Assembly: GCA_902168185.1 (NCBI GenBank)
Contig: CABHOV010000031.1
Location: 1 to 47,207 of the forward strand
Source: an uncultured Bacteroides sp.
GTDB taxonomy: Bacteria; Bacteroidota; Bacteroidia; Cytophagales; Cyclobacteriaceae
DNA length: 47,207 nucleotides
Direction of reading: 5' to 3'
In this document: in pieces, positions 1-9,035 of the stretch
Layout of the letters: every line of letters begins with the position of its first letter
Numbering within the stretch: position 1 is the first letter of the stretch
Notes under the pieces: model-generated
The model's database searches: none
Told to the model about the DNA's origin: nothing
The model's input: the letters and a program-made list of their open reading frames with translations, nothing else
Made by a program: the position numbers and the translations under genes

Positions 1-115
1 TATAGTAGACAAAGGCTTTTACTTTACATCCTTCTTCAAGGAGTCGTTGTGTGAGATGGCTCCCTATAAATCCATCTGCTCCTGTAACTAATACTGTTTT
101 ACCTCTTAATTCCAT
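1..115 (-). CDS. NAD-dependent epimerase/dehydratase, N-terminus only
   Basis: Reading leftwards from an ATG at 115, the 38 visible residues start MELRGKTVLVTGADGFIGSH and continue with a leucine/glutamate-rich helix to the window edge. TGADGFIG is the GxxGxxG dinucleotide-binding turn of extended short-chain dehydrogenases. Enzymes of this kind (GDP-mannose or UDP-GlcNAc 4,6-dehydratases, UDP-sugar epimerases) make activated sugars for surface polysaccharides. That fits its position, 27 bases downstream of the SGNH gene in the exopolysaccharide operon. The C-terminus lies outside the window, so the sugar specificity cannot be told. Confidence 0.85.
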   Translation of the reverse strand, partial: MELRGKTVLVTGADGFIGSHLTQRLLEEGCKVKAFVYY

Positions 116-142
116 GTATTCTTATTAGTATTTCAAATAACT

Positions 143-1234
143 TTAATACTTCTCTTCTTTTAGTTCCAATGGATTGACTGGGCTATCGAGCAATTTAAAC
201 TGTTCATAATCTATATACTTTCCGAACCAGGTTTCGCGTTTACAAAGCTCTTGAATCAACCTTAAGTAGGCTACTTCTGATCCATGTAACCCATCAACCG
301 CTTCGTTATCGTTAGATCCAATAGTCTCCAGTGAAATAAAATTATGCACCCTTAGATTGTTTGCGCTAAATGTAGAGTCTAATTTTAGCATATATCTATA
401 CTTTCCTGATTCAACCATTCGATTATAAATCGCTGTTGGGTAAGGAGGTACGAACATCACCAATTCAATACCATTATTTTTGCAATAATCCACAAATGAT
501 TTCAGAATACTGATTGCATCATCATTTACCTCAGCTCCCCACTCAAATCTGTGCCTTCCCGATTTAATTCTTTTCTCAACATCCCTAAATGAAATTTTTA
601 TACCACTCTTAAAATCATGAATTATCTTTCCATAATAATAGCTCCCATCATCAGTTCTATATCCAGCGTTATTCATCATAGCAGTTATACCGTAGCGATT
701 GTCGCTTTCCGTAATACTTTTTATTTGAATTTTACCATCCATTAGGTCAGTATATATATCGAGAGAGGATTTACTTAACATATTCAATTCGCTCACTTCA
801 GAATTATACTCACATCCCTTTTTTAGATTATCCCAATTTTCGTTAAAGAAATATTGATCAAGGCCCAGTATAAGTACTTTAGGTTTGTAAGTGTTTTTAT
901 TCCATTCATCAATCAGGCATGGCAAATCACCTATTCTCGATATCAGCCTTCCTCCATTAAAAAAAGCTCTGGGCTCTTTAAAAAAGAAATCACGTATCTG
1001 GAGTACTCTTGACGTACCAACCGCAAGGATATCAGGCCTTCTAGATAGTATCTCGCCAAGTTTATAGTCCTTTGATTGCTCACTATATGCCAACCCAAGC
1101 AAGTGATGTCGTCCAACGGTTACTCTCGACAAATCGCTCATCTCACCGGAGACCTTCAGAATAACATAGGGCAACGAAAAGAAAAGAACTACTGGCAATA
1201 CGAATACCAATATTTTACATAGAAACTTCTTCAT
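143..1234 (-). CDS. SGNH/AlgJ-like membrane-anchored protein, partner of MBOAT acyltransferase
   Basis: A 363-residue protein with an N-terminal membrane anchor (about residues 5-27) and a periplasmic domain with SGNH-hydrolase traits: a block-I-like GTSR with Ser75, and a C-terminal DGLH giving Asp314 and His317 at the usual Asp-x-x-His spacing. Such proteins (AlgJ/AlgX and DltD types) finish acyl transfer to an extracellular glycan after an MBOAT protein has moved the acyl group across the membrane. The ATG at 1234 shares one base with the upstream MBOAT stop (TGATG), which favours it over the TTG one codon earlier and suggests translational coupling. The acyl group is inferred to be acetate and the substrate to be the polysaccharide of this operon. 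Confidence 0.72.
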   Translation of the reverse strand: MKKFLCKILVFVLPVVLFFSLPYVILKVSGEMSDLSRVTVGRHHLLGLAYSEQSKDYKLGEILSRRPDILAVGTSRVLQIRDFFFKEPRAFFNGGRLISRIGDLPCLIDEWNKNTYKPKVLILGLDQYFFNENWDNLKKGCEYNSEVSELNMLSKSSLDIYTDLMDGKIQIKSITESDNRYGITAMMNNAGYRTDDGSYYYGKIIHDFKSGIKISFRDVEKRIKSGRHRFEWGAEVNDDAISILKSFVDYCKNNGIELVMFVPPYPTAIYNRMVESGKYRYMLKLDSTFSANNLRVHNFISLETIGSNDNEAVDGLHGSEVAYLRLIQELCKRETWFGKYIDYEQFKLLDSPVNPLELKEEKY

Positions 1235-2661
1235 CAAAATTGAAAGTATATGAAATCCTGATTACCAAATGCACCAAAGAACACAATCAAGGCAACCAAA
1301 CCGTAGTATATAGTGAGCCGCCAAGCTACATGCCTGCTTCTTACAAATTCAGGCATACCGTTTCTAAACAACCATTCCAACAACAAAAAAAGAAATAATA
1401 TTATAATAAATTTTTGATCTATACCTTCGAGACCATGGCTGGGTAATAACTGATTTGTAAAAAATCCATATATATAATCAAATGCCTCTCCTATGTTCGC
1501 TGCTCTGAAGAAAATCCAGGCAAAACATGTTAGTAAGAAGGTTGTCGCAATTTGAAATGTCTCCTTAAATGTGGGGAAGAAACGTCCTTCCGCAACGGTA
1601 TCTGTATGAACTCTGTTTTTACCAGAGATAAGAAGTGGTAAAAAGTATAGCCCATTAAGCGCTCCCCATACAATGAATGTCCAGTTCGCTCCATGCCAAA
1701 AGCCGCTAATCAGAAAAACAATCATTGTATTTCTAATTGCCTTCATGGTATTTACCCTGCTTCCTCCCAGTGGTATATAGATATAGTCCCGAAACCAGGT
1801 CGTTAATGAAATATGCCAGCGTCTCCAGAATTCTGCTATGTCGCGTGAGAAATATGGCGTTCTAAAATTAACGAGTAACTCAATACCAAATAGTTTGGCC
1901 GTTCCAATCGCAATATCCGAATAGCCCGAAAAATCTCCATATATCTGGAAGGCGAAGAATATCGCACCCAATGCTAATTCGACTTTAGAAGCGGTTGCCG
2001 AGTTCTCGAATATATGGTTCACAAAGACTGCGCAATTGTCCGCAATCACCACCTTTTTAAACAACCCCCAAAGAATAAGTCGTAACCCATCAGCAGATTG
2101 AGTATAGTTAAATTTTCGATCAGCAGTGATCTGTGGTAACAAGTGCGTAGCTCGTTCAATCGGACCTGCAACCAACAAAGGAAAGAAACTTACAAATAAA
2201 GAATAGTCTACAAAGTTGTGAATTGGTTTAGTGTTTCCCCGATAGATATCAATTACGTAAGACATTCCGTGGAAAGTATAAAATGATATTCCAACAGGTA
2301 GCACTATATTAATAAAAACAGGATTCATGGTGATCCCGAAGAAAGAAAGCGCCGCCTGTGTGGAGTCTGCAAAGAAATTAAAGTACTTGAAAAAGAAGAG
2401 AACGGCCAGATTGTTAAATATACTCAACCACAAATAGAGCTTCTTTCGACCCTCAGAGTTATATATTAACAAGCCAAACGAGTAATCGATAATAGTTGAC
2501 AACATCAGTAGGAAAACAAAGCGCCAGTCCCACCATCCGTAAAATATATAGCTTACTAACAGTAACAAGTTATTCTGTGAGCGTCTGCTATGCTTTAACA
2601 GCCAGTATAGCGTATATACTATAATTAAGAAAAAAACAAATTCAATTGAATTAAATAGCAT
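1234..2661 (-). CDS. MBOAT family O-acyltransferase (AlgI/DltB/PatA-like)
   Basis: A 475-residue polytopic membrane protein of usual family length starting MLFNSIEFVFF, the typical start of AlgI-like proteins. For that reason I take the ATG at 2661 and not the TTG three codons upstream. Diagnostic stretches are YGDFSGYSDIAIG (about 241-253), FWRRWHISLTTWFRDYIYIP (278-297, with His283) and SGFWHGANWTF (319-329), whose His323 is the conserved MBOAT catalytic histidine. The family passes an acyl group from a cytoplasmic donor through the membrane to a periplasmic acceptor. It lies 44 bases downstream of the Wzc-like gene and overlaps the SGNH gene by one base, so the pair probably O-acylates the exported exopolysaccharide. 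Confidence 0.93.
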   Translation of the reverse strand: MLFNSIEFVFFLIIVYTLYWLLKHSRRSQNNLLLLVSYIFYGWWDWRFVFLLMLSTIIDYSFGLLIYNSEGRKKLYLWLSIFNNLAVLFFFKYFNFFADSTQAALSFFGITMNPVFINIVLPVGISFYTFHGMSYVIDIYRGNTKPIHNFVDYSLFVSFFPLLVAGPIERATHLLPQITADRKFNYTQSADGLRLILWGLFKKVVIADNCAVFVNHIFENSATASKVELALGAIFFAFQIYGDFSGYSDIAIGTAKLFGIELLVNFRTPYFSRDIAEFWRRWHISLTTWFRDYIYIPLGGSRVNTMKAIRNTMIVFLISGFWHGANWTFIVWGALNGLYFLPLLISGKNRVHTDTVAEGRFFPTFKETFQIATTFLLTCFAWIFFRAANIGEAFDYIYGFFTNQLLPSHGLEGIDQKFIIILFLFLLLEWLFRNGMPEFVRSRHVAWRLTIYYGLVALIVFFGAFGNQDFIYFQF

Positions 2662-2705
2662 CTGGGTCAAATAAGTTATTCATATTATCAAAAAACAGTG
2701 AGTCA

Positions 2706-5132
2706 CTATTCCTGATAATAATCATTACCGTTTTTCTTTTTCTTGCGGCCATAATAGTACCCACCATATTGGTAACCCGACCCGTAACCATAGCCATAAC
2801 TATACCCTCCATAACCATAGCCAAGACCGGATTTCCGAAGATCATTGAATAGCACACTTACGCGAAGTAGTCTTCCTGATTTATAAAAATCATCGAACGA
2901 TCGCAATGCCTCCTTCGGTGTATAATCTTGACGGATGACGAAGAGCGTATGATTAACATGCTTCGACAAGACAAACGCATCTGTAACCAGGCTTAAAGGA
3001 GGTGTATCAATAATAATATAGTCGAACTCGGTACGTAAATAATTTATCAACTCTTCCATCGCTGGTCGCAGAAGCAATTCACTTGGATTCGGTGGCATTG
3101 GGCCACTCGCTATCAGATATAAACTATCGACTGAAGAGGTTTGTATTATTTCCTCTTTAGTTGCCATGCCAGACAGGTACTGGCTAAGACCGATCGTATT
3201 ATTCAAACCAAGTTCATCGTATAGTTTGGGCTTCCGAAGGTCAGCACCAACAATTACAGTACGTTTACCTGCTAAAGCATATACGGTAGCCAAATTAAGT
3301 GTAGTGAATGATTTACCCTCCCCCGGAATAGAAGAGGTAACCATAAAAATTTGATGGTCCTGACTTCCAGTAAAGTAATTTAAATTAGATCGTAAAGATC
3401 GAAAAGACTCAGCCATTGCAGAACGTGGCTTATTGTAAACAATCAATGCGTCTGATGCCGGATTATGCCCCACCGCACCAATTACAGGGGCTGAAGTCAT
3501 ATTCTCAATATCGTCTTTTGACTGGATTCGATTATTAAGAATTTCGAGCAAGATAAATATTGACAGCGGTACCAGTAAGCCAATCCCAACTCCAATCATT
3601 AGATTTTGCATTGTCTTAGGTGATATAGCTCCGCCCGCCATGGGTGGATTGACCACCACTATATCCGAGGTAGTAGAAGCCATGGAGAGTCCAGCTTCTG
3701 TTCTTTTCTGCAAAAGAAATATATACAGATTCTCACGTAGTGAGTAGTTGCGTTGTATTCCAACCAGCTCTCGTTCTGTACTTGGTAACTTGGCGAGCTG
3801 ATCCTCCACAAGTTTAATCTGATCGTTTATAAACTTGATGTTGATCTTTTGAGTGCTCCGGTTATTTTCTATCGTCTTTAATATATCTGCTTTCAGAAAC
3901 TGAATTTTCTTAAGCTTGGCTTGATATTCGGGATTATCTTCCAGATGCAACACGCCTCGTGTTGTGTTAGTTTTGTATAGGTTGACCTGCCCCTGCTCTT
4001 CGATAAGTGTTGTTATTAGCTGTGTTATAATTCCATCTGTAATACCAACACTTTGAGGCGTAAAAATGCCTTCATACTGATTTTGTTCTAACAATTGCGA
4101 GATATAGGTAAAGTAATTGTCTAATAACCTGTATTGAAATTTTTGATTTTCGTAATCCTGGAGTTTCAGATATAATCTGTTAGTTTCTTCCGCAAGCTCT
4201 GTAATAACATTTCTTCGCTTGAAATCTTCGACCTGATCTTCGTAATGCTCGAGTGAGTCTCCAATGACCCCTAGTTGGTTGTCCAAGAACATGATGGCGC
4301 GGGCCACCATTTTATTTTTTTTCTCTACGTCGTAATCCTGGTAACGCTCAATGAATTTACTCAGAAAATCGATTTCTTTTTGAATAACAGATCCGTTAAT
4401 CTCAAGATCTACTACCGACGATCCTGTCATCGCCCATCCGATTTTTAGCCGGCTGGAGTAAGACTTCGCCAACGACAACGGATTGTTGAATCTAACTACC
4501 AACGTCTTGTTAAATAATTCGGAGACATCCGCTTTTCGAGTCACGAATAATTGGTAGCCATTTATTTTAACAGTGTCGTTGAACTGCAGCGATGAAAACT
4601 CTTTTCCTGGTTGGTCATCATCAACCTTGTATTGCAATGAATACGTATGCTGATCTATTACTTTAAAATAAAATGATTTGCCGTAAGGTCGCTTATCTTT
4701 ATTGGCTATAGCTTTTATTGTTAATGGGAAATTAGGCTCATAATACTCCGTTGTTTTTATATCTCCTTCTCTAAAATAGGACACATCGAATCCAAGCTCC
4801 TCAACTACCTCCTGAAGTAGGGGGTATGATTTCATTATATAAATTTCATTATAGAAATTCCTATATTCAGTAAGCAACTCATTGTTATACAAAAATTTCG
4901 CACCGACATTTTCTTCGCTTTCACGAATAATGATGGATGCTTTGACCGGGTAAATACGCGTACTGTAGCGATTCATCAAGTATGCAACACTAACGCTTAT
5001 GATAAGCGAAAGCAATATGATATACCAATAGCGTATAGCACGATCCGCTACGCGCTTAAAATTGATTTGAATCCCTTTGGAAGAAGTATTGGGGCCTTCA
5101 GTAATATCTGGTATAGGAGCCTGGGTATTCAA
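2706..5132 (-). CDS. Wzc-like polysaccharide co-polymerase / BY-type tyrosine autokinase
   Basis: An 808-residue fusion of a Wzz-type chain-length domain and a cytoplasmic BY-kinase. Membrane helices lie near 35-53 and about 510-530, flanking a periplasmic region rich in coiled coil. The kinase has a Walker A SSIPGEGKS (Lys607), a Walker A' VIVGADLRKP where the first Asp of DxDxR is Gly, and a Walker B IIIDTPP (Asp709). The last 39 residues hold 13 tyrosines in GYGYGGY-type repeats, the tail these kinases phosphorylate in trans to control polymer export. The start is a TTG at 5132, since no ATG lies nearby in frame. It sits five bases from the export lipoprotein stop, so the two are probably coupled. 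Confidence 0.94.
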   Translation of the reverse strand: MNTQAPIPDITEGPNTSSKGIQINFKRVADRAIRYWYIILLSLIISVSVAYLMNRYSTRIYPVKASIIIRESEENVGAKFLYNNELLTEYRNFYNEIYIMKSYPLLQEVVEELGFDVSYFREGDIKTTEYYEPNFPLTIKAIANKDKRPYGKSFYFKVIDQHTYSLQYKVDDDQPGKEFSSLQFNDTVKINGYQLFVTRKADVSELFNKTLVVRFNNPLSLAKSYSSRLKIGWAMTGSSVVDLEINGSVIQKEIDFLSKFIERYQDYDVEKKNKMVARAIMFLDNQLGVIGDSLEHYEDQVEDFKRRNVITELAEETNRLYLKLQDYENQKFQYRLLDNYFTYISQLLEQNQYEGIFTPQSVGITDGIITQLITTLIEEQGQVNLYKTNTTRGVLHLEDNPEYQAKLKKIQFLKADILKTIENNRSTQKINIKFINDQIKLVEDQLAKLPSTERELVGIQRNYSLRENLYIFLLQKRTEAGLSMASTTSDIVVVNPPMAGGAISPKTMQNLMIGVGIGLLVPLSIFILLEILNNRIQSKDDIENMTSAPVIGAVGHNPASDALIVYNKPRSAMAESFRSLRSNLNYFTGSQDHQIFMVTSSIPGEGKSFTTLNLATVYALAGKRTVIVGADLRKPKLYDELGLNNTIGLSQYLSGMATKEEIIQTSSVDSLYLIASGPMPPNPSELLLRPAMEELINYLRTEFDYIIIDTPPLSLVTDAFVLSKHVNHTLFVIRQDYTPKEALRSFDDFYKSGRLLRVSVLFNDLRKSGLGYGYGGYSYGYGYGSGYQYGGYYYGRKKKKNGNDYYQE

Positions 5133-5137
5133 ATTTT

Positions 5138-5935
5138 TTATCGGGATAAAGTTACAATTAGCACGATGAACGAAATGGTTGTCGTTATTATACCCAGGTT
5201 ATTGGTAAAATATCTTCTGAAGGGACGTTGTCTTAACGGAGGAACTATAATCACATCGTTTTGTTGGACAAAGTAGTAGGGAGATTCTATATAGTCTTCT
5301 TTTAGGAGATCAACGTAGAAAACTTTCGTACTGTCACCACTTTGTCGAAGTACCTTAACATGACTTCGATCGGCTAATTCAGACAAGCCACCAGCAAGAC
5401 CTATCGCTTCCATCATAGTGAGTCTTGTATTAGTAGCTTGAACGGTCCGTTCGCCATTTACTTCTCCTAAAACAGTATATCTGAAATTGAGCATTCTTAC
5501 TCTTACCACAACATCAGGCATAAACTGCGAAGCTCGCTTTTGAATAGAGTCCTTTGCCTGAAAAAGTGTCAGTCCTGACACTTTTATTTTTCCTAGTACG
5601 GCATAATCAATTTCTCCGTGGGTATCTACTAAAATACCGCTCAACATAGCACCAGAGCTACCACCACTGCTACTTCCAGAATTGACATTTAATCTTGAAA
5701 GAAAATCAAAATCATCGTTCTCCTTACTAAGAGTCTCAAAATTGATGCTTAATATATCGAGTGGTTGGATACGGTATTCTCTTATCTTTAAGACATGGGA
5801 GCGTAATATCGTATCCTTCGGAATTTCATCTCGGTGTTTGAGATCATCCTTTTGCAAATAAACAATTTTTCGATTAGGAACGCAGGCGCCAAGAAGCAAG
5901 AATAGCACGCCTAAAATCAGACAAATTCGGGTCAT
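5138..5935 (-). CDS. Wza-like polysaccharide export lipoprotein
   Basis: A 265-residue protein with a lipoprotein signal peptide (LLGAC, lipidated Cys18), a poly-export domain (about 50-135), an SLBB-like domain (about 145-225) and a hydrophobic C-terminal segment (about 243-262). The C-terminal helix is common in outer-membrane export channels of this phylum and can place the last helix across the outer membrane, as in E. coli Wza. A serine/glycine-rich loop (SGSSSGGSSG) lies near residues 87-98. It is the first gene of the exopolysaccharide operon, directly followed by the Wzc-like partner. ATG at 5935; a promoter candidate lies 30 bases upstream. Confidence 0.92.
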   Translation of the reverse strand: MTRICLILGVLFLLLGACVPNRKIVYLQKDDLKHRDEIPKDTILRSHVLKIREYRIQPLDILSINFETLSKENDDFDFLSRLNVNSGSSSGGSSGAMLSGILVDTHGEIDYAVLGKIKVSGLTLFQAKDSIQKRASQFMPDVVVRVRMLNFRYTVLGEVNGERTVQATNTRLTMMEAIGLAGGLSELADRSHVKVLRQSGDSTKVFYVDLLKEDYIESPYYFVQQNDVIIVPPLRQRPFRRYFTNNLGIITTTISFIVLIVTLSR

Positions 5936-5964
5936 TTCTTTGTTTTTTCCTTCCTTAAGGGGGG

Positions 5965-5994
5965 TAAATATACAGTTATTAAACCCAATTTCAA
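5965..5994 (-). promoter_or_regulatory. Promoter of the exopolysaccharide operon
   Basis: Reading on the minus strand, TTG (5994-5992), a 19-base spacer, then TATATTTA (5972-5965). This is the Bacteroidota arrangement TTG-N19-TAnnTTTG with one mismatch in the last position. The predicted start near 5958 leaves a leader of about 23 bases before the ATG at 5935, and the leader contains AAGGAAGG as a possible ribosome binding site. No transcript data were available. Confidence 0.5.
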
Positions 5995-6238
5995 TTTCAA
6001 TTCACCCACCGCAACAACAATCTATCCTACCTTCAACACTCTTTATCTATTTGGTGGAACGGAAATATAGTTTGCATTCAAACCTTTATTGAACACGGGT
6101 AAAGTTAACAAATCTGACTATAATTTTGGAGTAGAATAGCACTAATACTCCAAACTAAGGGATAAAAAAATTATAAAAGCAAACATTCAATCCTCGAGCA
6201 TAATCAACACTGAATTGAGGATGTCTCTCCTGAAATCT
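5973..6238. other. Gene-free stretch between exopolysaccharide operon and DUF1573 gene
   Basis: Together with the promoter and leader this makes a gap of about 300 bases. It is AT-rich and contains no open frame with a plausible start, no RNA fold that I recognise and no terminator hairpin for the DUF1573 gene. Apart from the promoter I see nothing in it. Confidence 0.5.
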
Positions 6239-7321
6239 TCAATCTACATAAGCGGAAAATGTCACACGTTGAACTGGGTTTCTTGGATCGTTTGAATAGA
6301 TTGTTACAGCTTTTTGTTGCGTGCCCTTACGATCTTGTGGCTTAAAATTTACTTTGATGGTACTGCTTTCACCTGGCTTAAGCGTGGGCTTGGTGGCGGA
6401 TGCTGTTACACATGTACAGTTGCCTTGCAATGAACGGATATTAAGTTCCTTCTTTCCATTGTTGGTTACTGTGATTTCGCGCGTAGCCCCAGCGGATGAG
6501 ACAGTACCGAAATCAAGTGACGTCATTCCTAAGCGAAGTTGTGGTGCCTTTGAAAGTTCTTCCGGTTTTAAAGGCTCAAAGTAATCCTCGAGTGTAGCAT
6601 AAACCGAAAATGACTTCACCGGATTCGACTCGTCATCGGTTTGAATTTCAACGTTGTCTGATTGGAAGCCATATGCATTCTTGAGCTTCCCGTTATAACT
6701 GATTTTGATATTACCCTTTGCACCGGGCGCTAATACTTTAGGTGTAACATCAACTTTTATATAGGCTGGACCTACAAACTTTCCACTAAACGTAATGGCT
6801 TTGTTACCTCCGTTCAGTACTTGAAAGTCGCGTGTAGTAAATTCGTCTTTGCGATATACTTTACCAAGATTAAACGAGCCTGCTTTAAGTTTCCAATTGC
6901 CATTCGCTATATGAAAGTCAGATGGTGTTGCAGAACCCCCTGTGTTAACCTGACCTTTTATTTGCAGAACGATAGGCGTTGCTTCAAGGTCTGTTGTTAC
7001 AGTTAATGATTTTGTAAAGAAACCCGGGCGGCCTTTCGGATTGAAGCTCGCCTGTATATATCCGGTCTTACCTGGTGCTACAGGTTCTTTTGACCATCCA
7101 GGAGTTGTACATCCACACGATGCCTGAACTGTTAATACTTTTACAGGACGCGTACTTCCATTTGTAAAAACAAACTCATGCGTTACAGGTCCCCCCTCTT
7201 CAGCCACAGCACCGAAATCAAAAGTCTCTTCCTTGAACTGAAGCGGTTTTGATTGTTGCGCCCATGCCTGAGTTCCTGCTATCACCAGTATTAAAATGAA
7301 TAACCGTATCATTTTCATCAT
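6239..7321 (-). CDS. Secreted DUF1573 (Ig-like) repeat protein
   Basis: A 360-residue exported protein with signal peptide MMKMIRLFILILVIAGTQAW ending near AQQ. It consists of Ig-like modules: a first DUF1573 unit with FDFGAVAEEGGPVTHEF and CGCTTPGW, a middle divergent unit with FNLGKVYRKDEF, and a last unit with LDFGTVSSAGATREITV and CTCV. DUF1573 proteins are abundant envelope proteins in this phylum without an assigned function. I use the ATG at 7321. A GTG at 7342 would extend the frame, but it overlaps a perfect TAnnTTTG box and would lie upstream of the expected transcript start. It is divergent from trpS, with 72 bases between the start codons. Confidence 0.85.
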   Translation of the reverse strand: MMKMIRLFILILVIAGTQAWAQQSKPLQFKEETFDFGAVAEEGGPVTHEFVFTNGSTRPVKVLTVQASCGCTTPGWSKEPVAPGKTGYIQASFNPKGRPGFFTKSLTVTTDLEATPIVLQIKGQVNTGGSATPSDFHIANGNWKLKAGSFNLGKVYRKDEFTTRDFQVLNGGNKAITFSGKFVGPAYIKVDVTPKVLAPGAKGNIKISYNGKLKNAYGFQSDNVEIQTDDESNPVKSFSVYATLEDYFEPLKPEELSKAPQLRLGMTSLDFGTVSSAGATREITVTNNGKKELNIRSLQGNCTCVTASATKPTLKPGESSTIKVNFKPQDRKGTQQKAVTIYSNDPRNPVQRVTFSAYVD

Positions 7322-7341
7322 TATCAATTTGTAGAAGATCA

Positions 7342-7349
7342 CAAATTTA
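7342..7349 (-). promoter_or_regulatory. -7 box of the DUF1573 gene promoter
   Basis: TAAATTTG on the minus strand matches TAnnTTTG exactly and lies 20 bases upstream of the ATG at 7321. No clear TTG is seen at the -33 position. The box decides the start codon choice for the gene. Confidence 0.45.
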
Positions 7350-7393
7350 AAACTAATTCAGTTCTGCATTATTTTATTTTCTTTGCAAAGATT

Positions 7394-8365
7394 ATGGCAA
7401 GAATTTTAACAGGCATACAAAGCAGCGGCCGCCCTCATCTGGGCAACCTATTGGGAGCCATCATTCCGGCAATAGAGCTTTCAAAGAAAACGGGCAATGA
7501 ATCATTTTTCTTTATTGCAGATCTTCATTCCCTCACCACTATAAAAGACGCTGAAACACGTACCAACAACGTGCGGGCTGTAGCGGCAGCATGGCTGGCA
7601 TTTGGCTTTGATATCGACAAAAATTATCTCTACCGGCAATCCAGAATTCCGGAAGTGTGTGAACTCACATGGTATCTTAACTGCTTTACGCCTTTTCCGA
7701 TGCTGGCGAATGCTCATTCTTTTAAAGATAAATCTGAGAGACTTTCAGATGTTAATGCAGGACTTTTCACCTATCCTGTACTTATGACGGCTGACATTAT
7801 TTTATATGATGCGCAATTTGTACCGGTAGGTAAAGACCAACGTCAGCATGTGGAGATGGCGCGTGATATTGCTACTACTTTCAATACCCATTACGGAGAA
7901 ACTTTTGTTATACCGGAAGCCAAAATTGAAGAGCAAATAATGACTATTCCGGGTACGAACGGACAAAAGATGAGTAAGTCATATGGCAACATTATTGATA
8001 TATTTCTGCCTGATAAAGAGTTGTTGAAGCAAATAAAAACAATCGTAAGTGACAGTACTCCGTTGGAGGCTCCAAAAAATCCGGATACTGATAATACGTA
8101 TGCTATATATAGTTTGCTTGCCAGCGAAGAACAAAAGCAGTCGCTACGAGAAAAATACCTGGCTGGTAATTTTGGTTACGGTCATGCAAAGCAGGAACTG
8201 TACGAACTGATACTTCAGAAATACAGTAAAGAACGTGAAGCGTTTAATTTCTATATGAGCAATCCGGCAGAACTAGATCGGAAACTCGAACAGGGTGAAG
8301 CAAAAGCCCGTGTTATCGCGCATGAAGTCCTCCACCGCGTAAGGAAGAAGTTAGGCTTTAAATAA
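7394..8365 (+). CDS. trpS: Tryptophanyl-tRNA synthetase
   Basis: A 323-residue class I aminoacyl-tRNA synthetase of normal bacterial TrpRS length. It starts MARILTGIQSSGRPHLGN, with the HIGH-type signature PHLGN at 14-18, and carries the KMSKS loop as GQKMSKSYGN (about 193-202). It charges tRNA-Trp with tryptophan in the cytoplasm. The gene stands alone, is divergent from the DUF1573 gene and convergent with the small protein at 8422. A strong hairpin follows its stop. Confidence 0.97.
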   Translation: MARILTGIQSSGRPHLGNLLGAIIPAIELSKKTGNESFFFIADLHSLTTIKDAETRTNNVRAVAAAWLAFGFDIDKNYLYRQSRIPEVCELTWYLNCFTPFPMLANAHSFKDKSERLSDVNAGLFTYPVLMTADIILYDAQFVPVGKDQRQHVEMARDIATTFNTHYGETFVIPEAKIEEQIMTIPGTNGQKMSKSYGNIIDIFLPDKELLKQIKTIVSDSTPLEAPKNPDTDNTYAIYSLLASEEQKQSLREKYLAGNFGYGHAKQELYELILQKYSKEREAFNFYMSNPAELDRKLEQGEAKARVIAHEVLHRVRKKLGFK

Positions 8366-8373
8366 TGAATTAA

Positions 8374-8404
8374 TATGTTGTGTAGCCTAGTGCTACACAA
8401 CATA
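8374..8404. terminator. Hairpin between trpS and the convergent gene
   Basis: A perfect 12-bp stem (8374-8385 with 8393-8404, TATGTTGTGTAG) around a 7-base loop, directly after trpS. There is no U-tract on the plus strand, so intrinsic termination is uncertain. It overlaps a 16-base palindrome at 8402-8417 by three bases. Confidence 0.5.
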
Positions 8405-8417
8405 CTATATATAGTAT
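8402..8417. repeat. 16-base perfect palindrome
   Basis: ATACTATATATAGTAT is fully self-complementary and lies between the trpS hairpin and the stop of the convergent gene at 8422. It is one of three TATA-rich inverted repeats at convergent gene ends in this window. Function unknown. Confidence 0.7.
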
Positions 8418-8421
8418 AGCT

Positions 8422-8868
8422 CTACTTTGCTGTCCAGACAACTTCTTTCTTGTCTTTACCGATAGCCAGTGTAATTCGCACAGGGTTTGTCTCCAGGAAT
8501 AACACGGTATCCTTCCCTTCGTATTTCTCAGTTTCTACTGGAATGCCTTTTAAATAAGCAATCGGCATCAACACATCATTATCGGGGCACAATTCTTCAT
8601 GTATATCCTGCAAGGCATCCTCAAGGTATTCACCATGTTTTAATTGGAAGTCATCCTCCAGATCATGAAGCTGTTCTTCCAGATCGTCATACTTGGGGTT
8701 GTTGTAATTAATTTTGTCCAGCTCTGAGCGTTTTTTAACAATTTCCTGAAGAGCCTTATCAAGTGCCTGAATATCCATGTTTCGTATTTTCCCCCAAAGA
8801 TTAAAGAAATCATTGAATTTGAAAACAGGTTTTGCAAAAGAGGGAATAGAGTCGGCTGAAATTGCCAT
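8422..8868 (-). CDS. Conserved hypothetical acidic coiled-coil protein
   Basis: Up to 148 residues, no signal peptide. The core (about 31-100) is a highly charged helical hairpin (MDIQALDKALQEIVKKRSEL, then YDDLEEQLHDLEDDF) followed by a small C-terminal domain ending in KKEVVWTAK. The cysteine in EELCPDND is the only one. The ATG at 8868 is the longest start. The internal ATG at 8778 (residue 31), where the predicted coiled coil begins and which has GGGGGA about 12 bases upstream, is a good alternative. I do not recognise a named family; cytoplasmic location is inferred from the lack of a signal or membrane helix. Confidence 0.7.
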   Translation of the reverse strand: MAISADSIPSFAKPVFKFNDFFNLWGKIRNMDIQALDKALQEIVKKRSELDKINYNNPKYDDLEEQLHDLEDDFQLKHGEYLEDALQDIHEELCPDNDVLMPIAYLKGIPVETEKYEGKDTVLFLETNPVRITLAIGKDKKEVVWTAK

Positions 8869-9035
8869 TATAAAATTTCGTGAGATGGTCCAATTCAGTA
8901 AGGTCTGCCAATAAAAATCGCTCGTTTTTCATTTTACGGAATGTCCTTCGCATCACTTCCATCCTCGTATCTGTTGACGTAAATTCACCAATTCAAACAT
9001 GTGCATCAACCGTTAACATTTAAAATTTCAGGTTT

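Noticed and set aside
2651-2857. Methionine-rich 68-codon frame
   Set aside because: It is another frame of the repetitive tyrosine tail codons of the Wzc-like gene.
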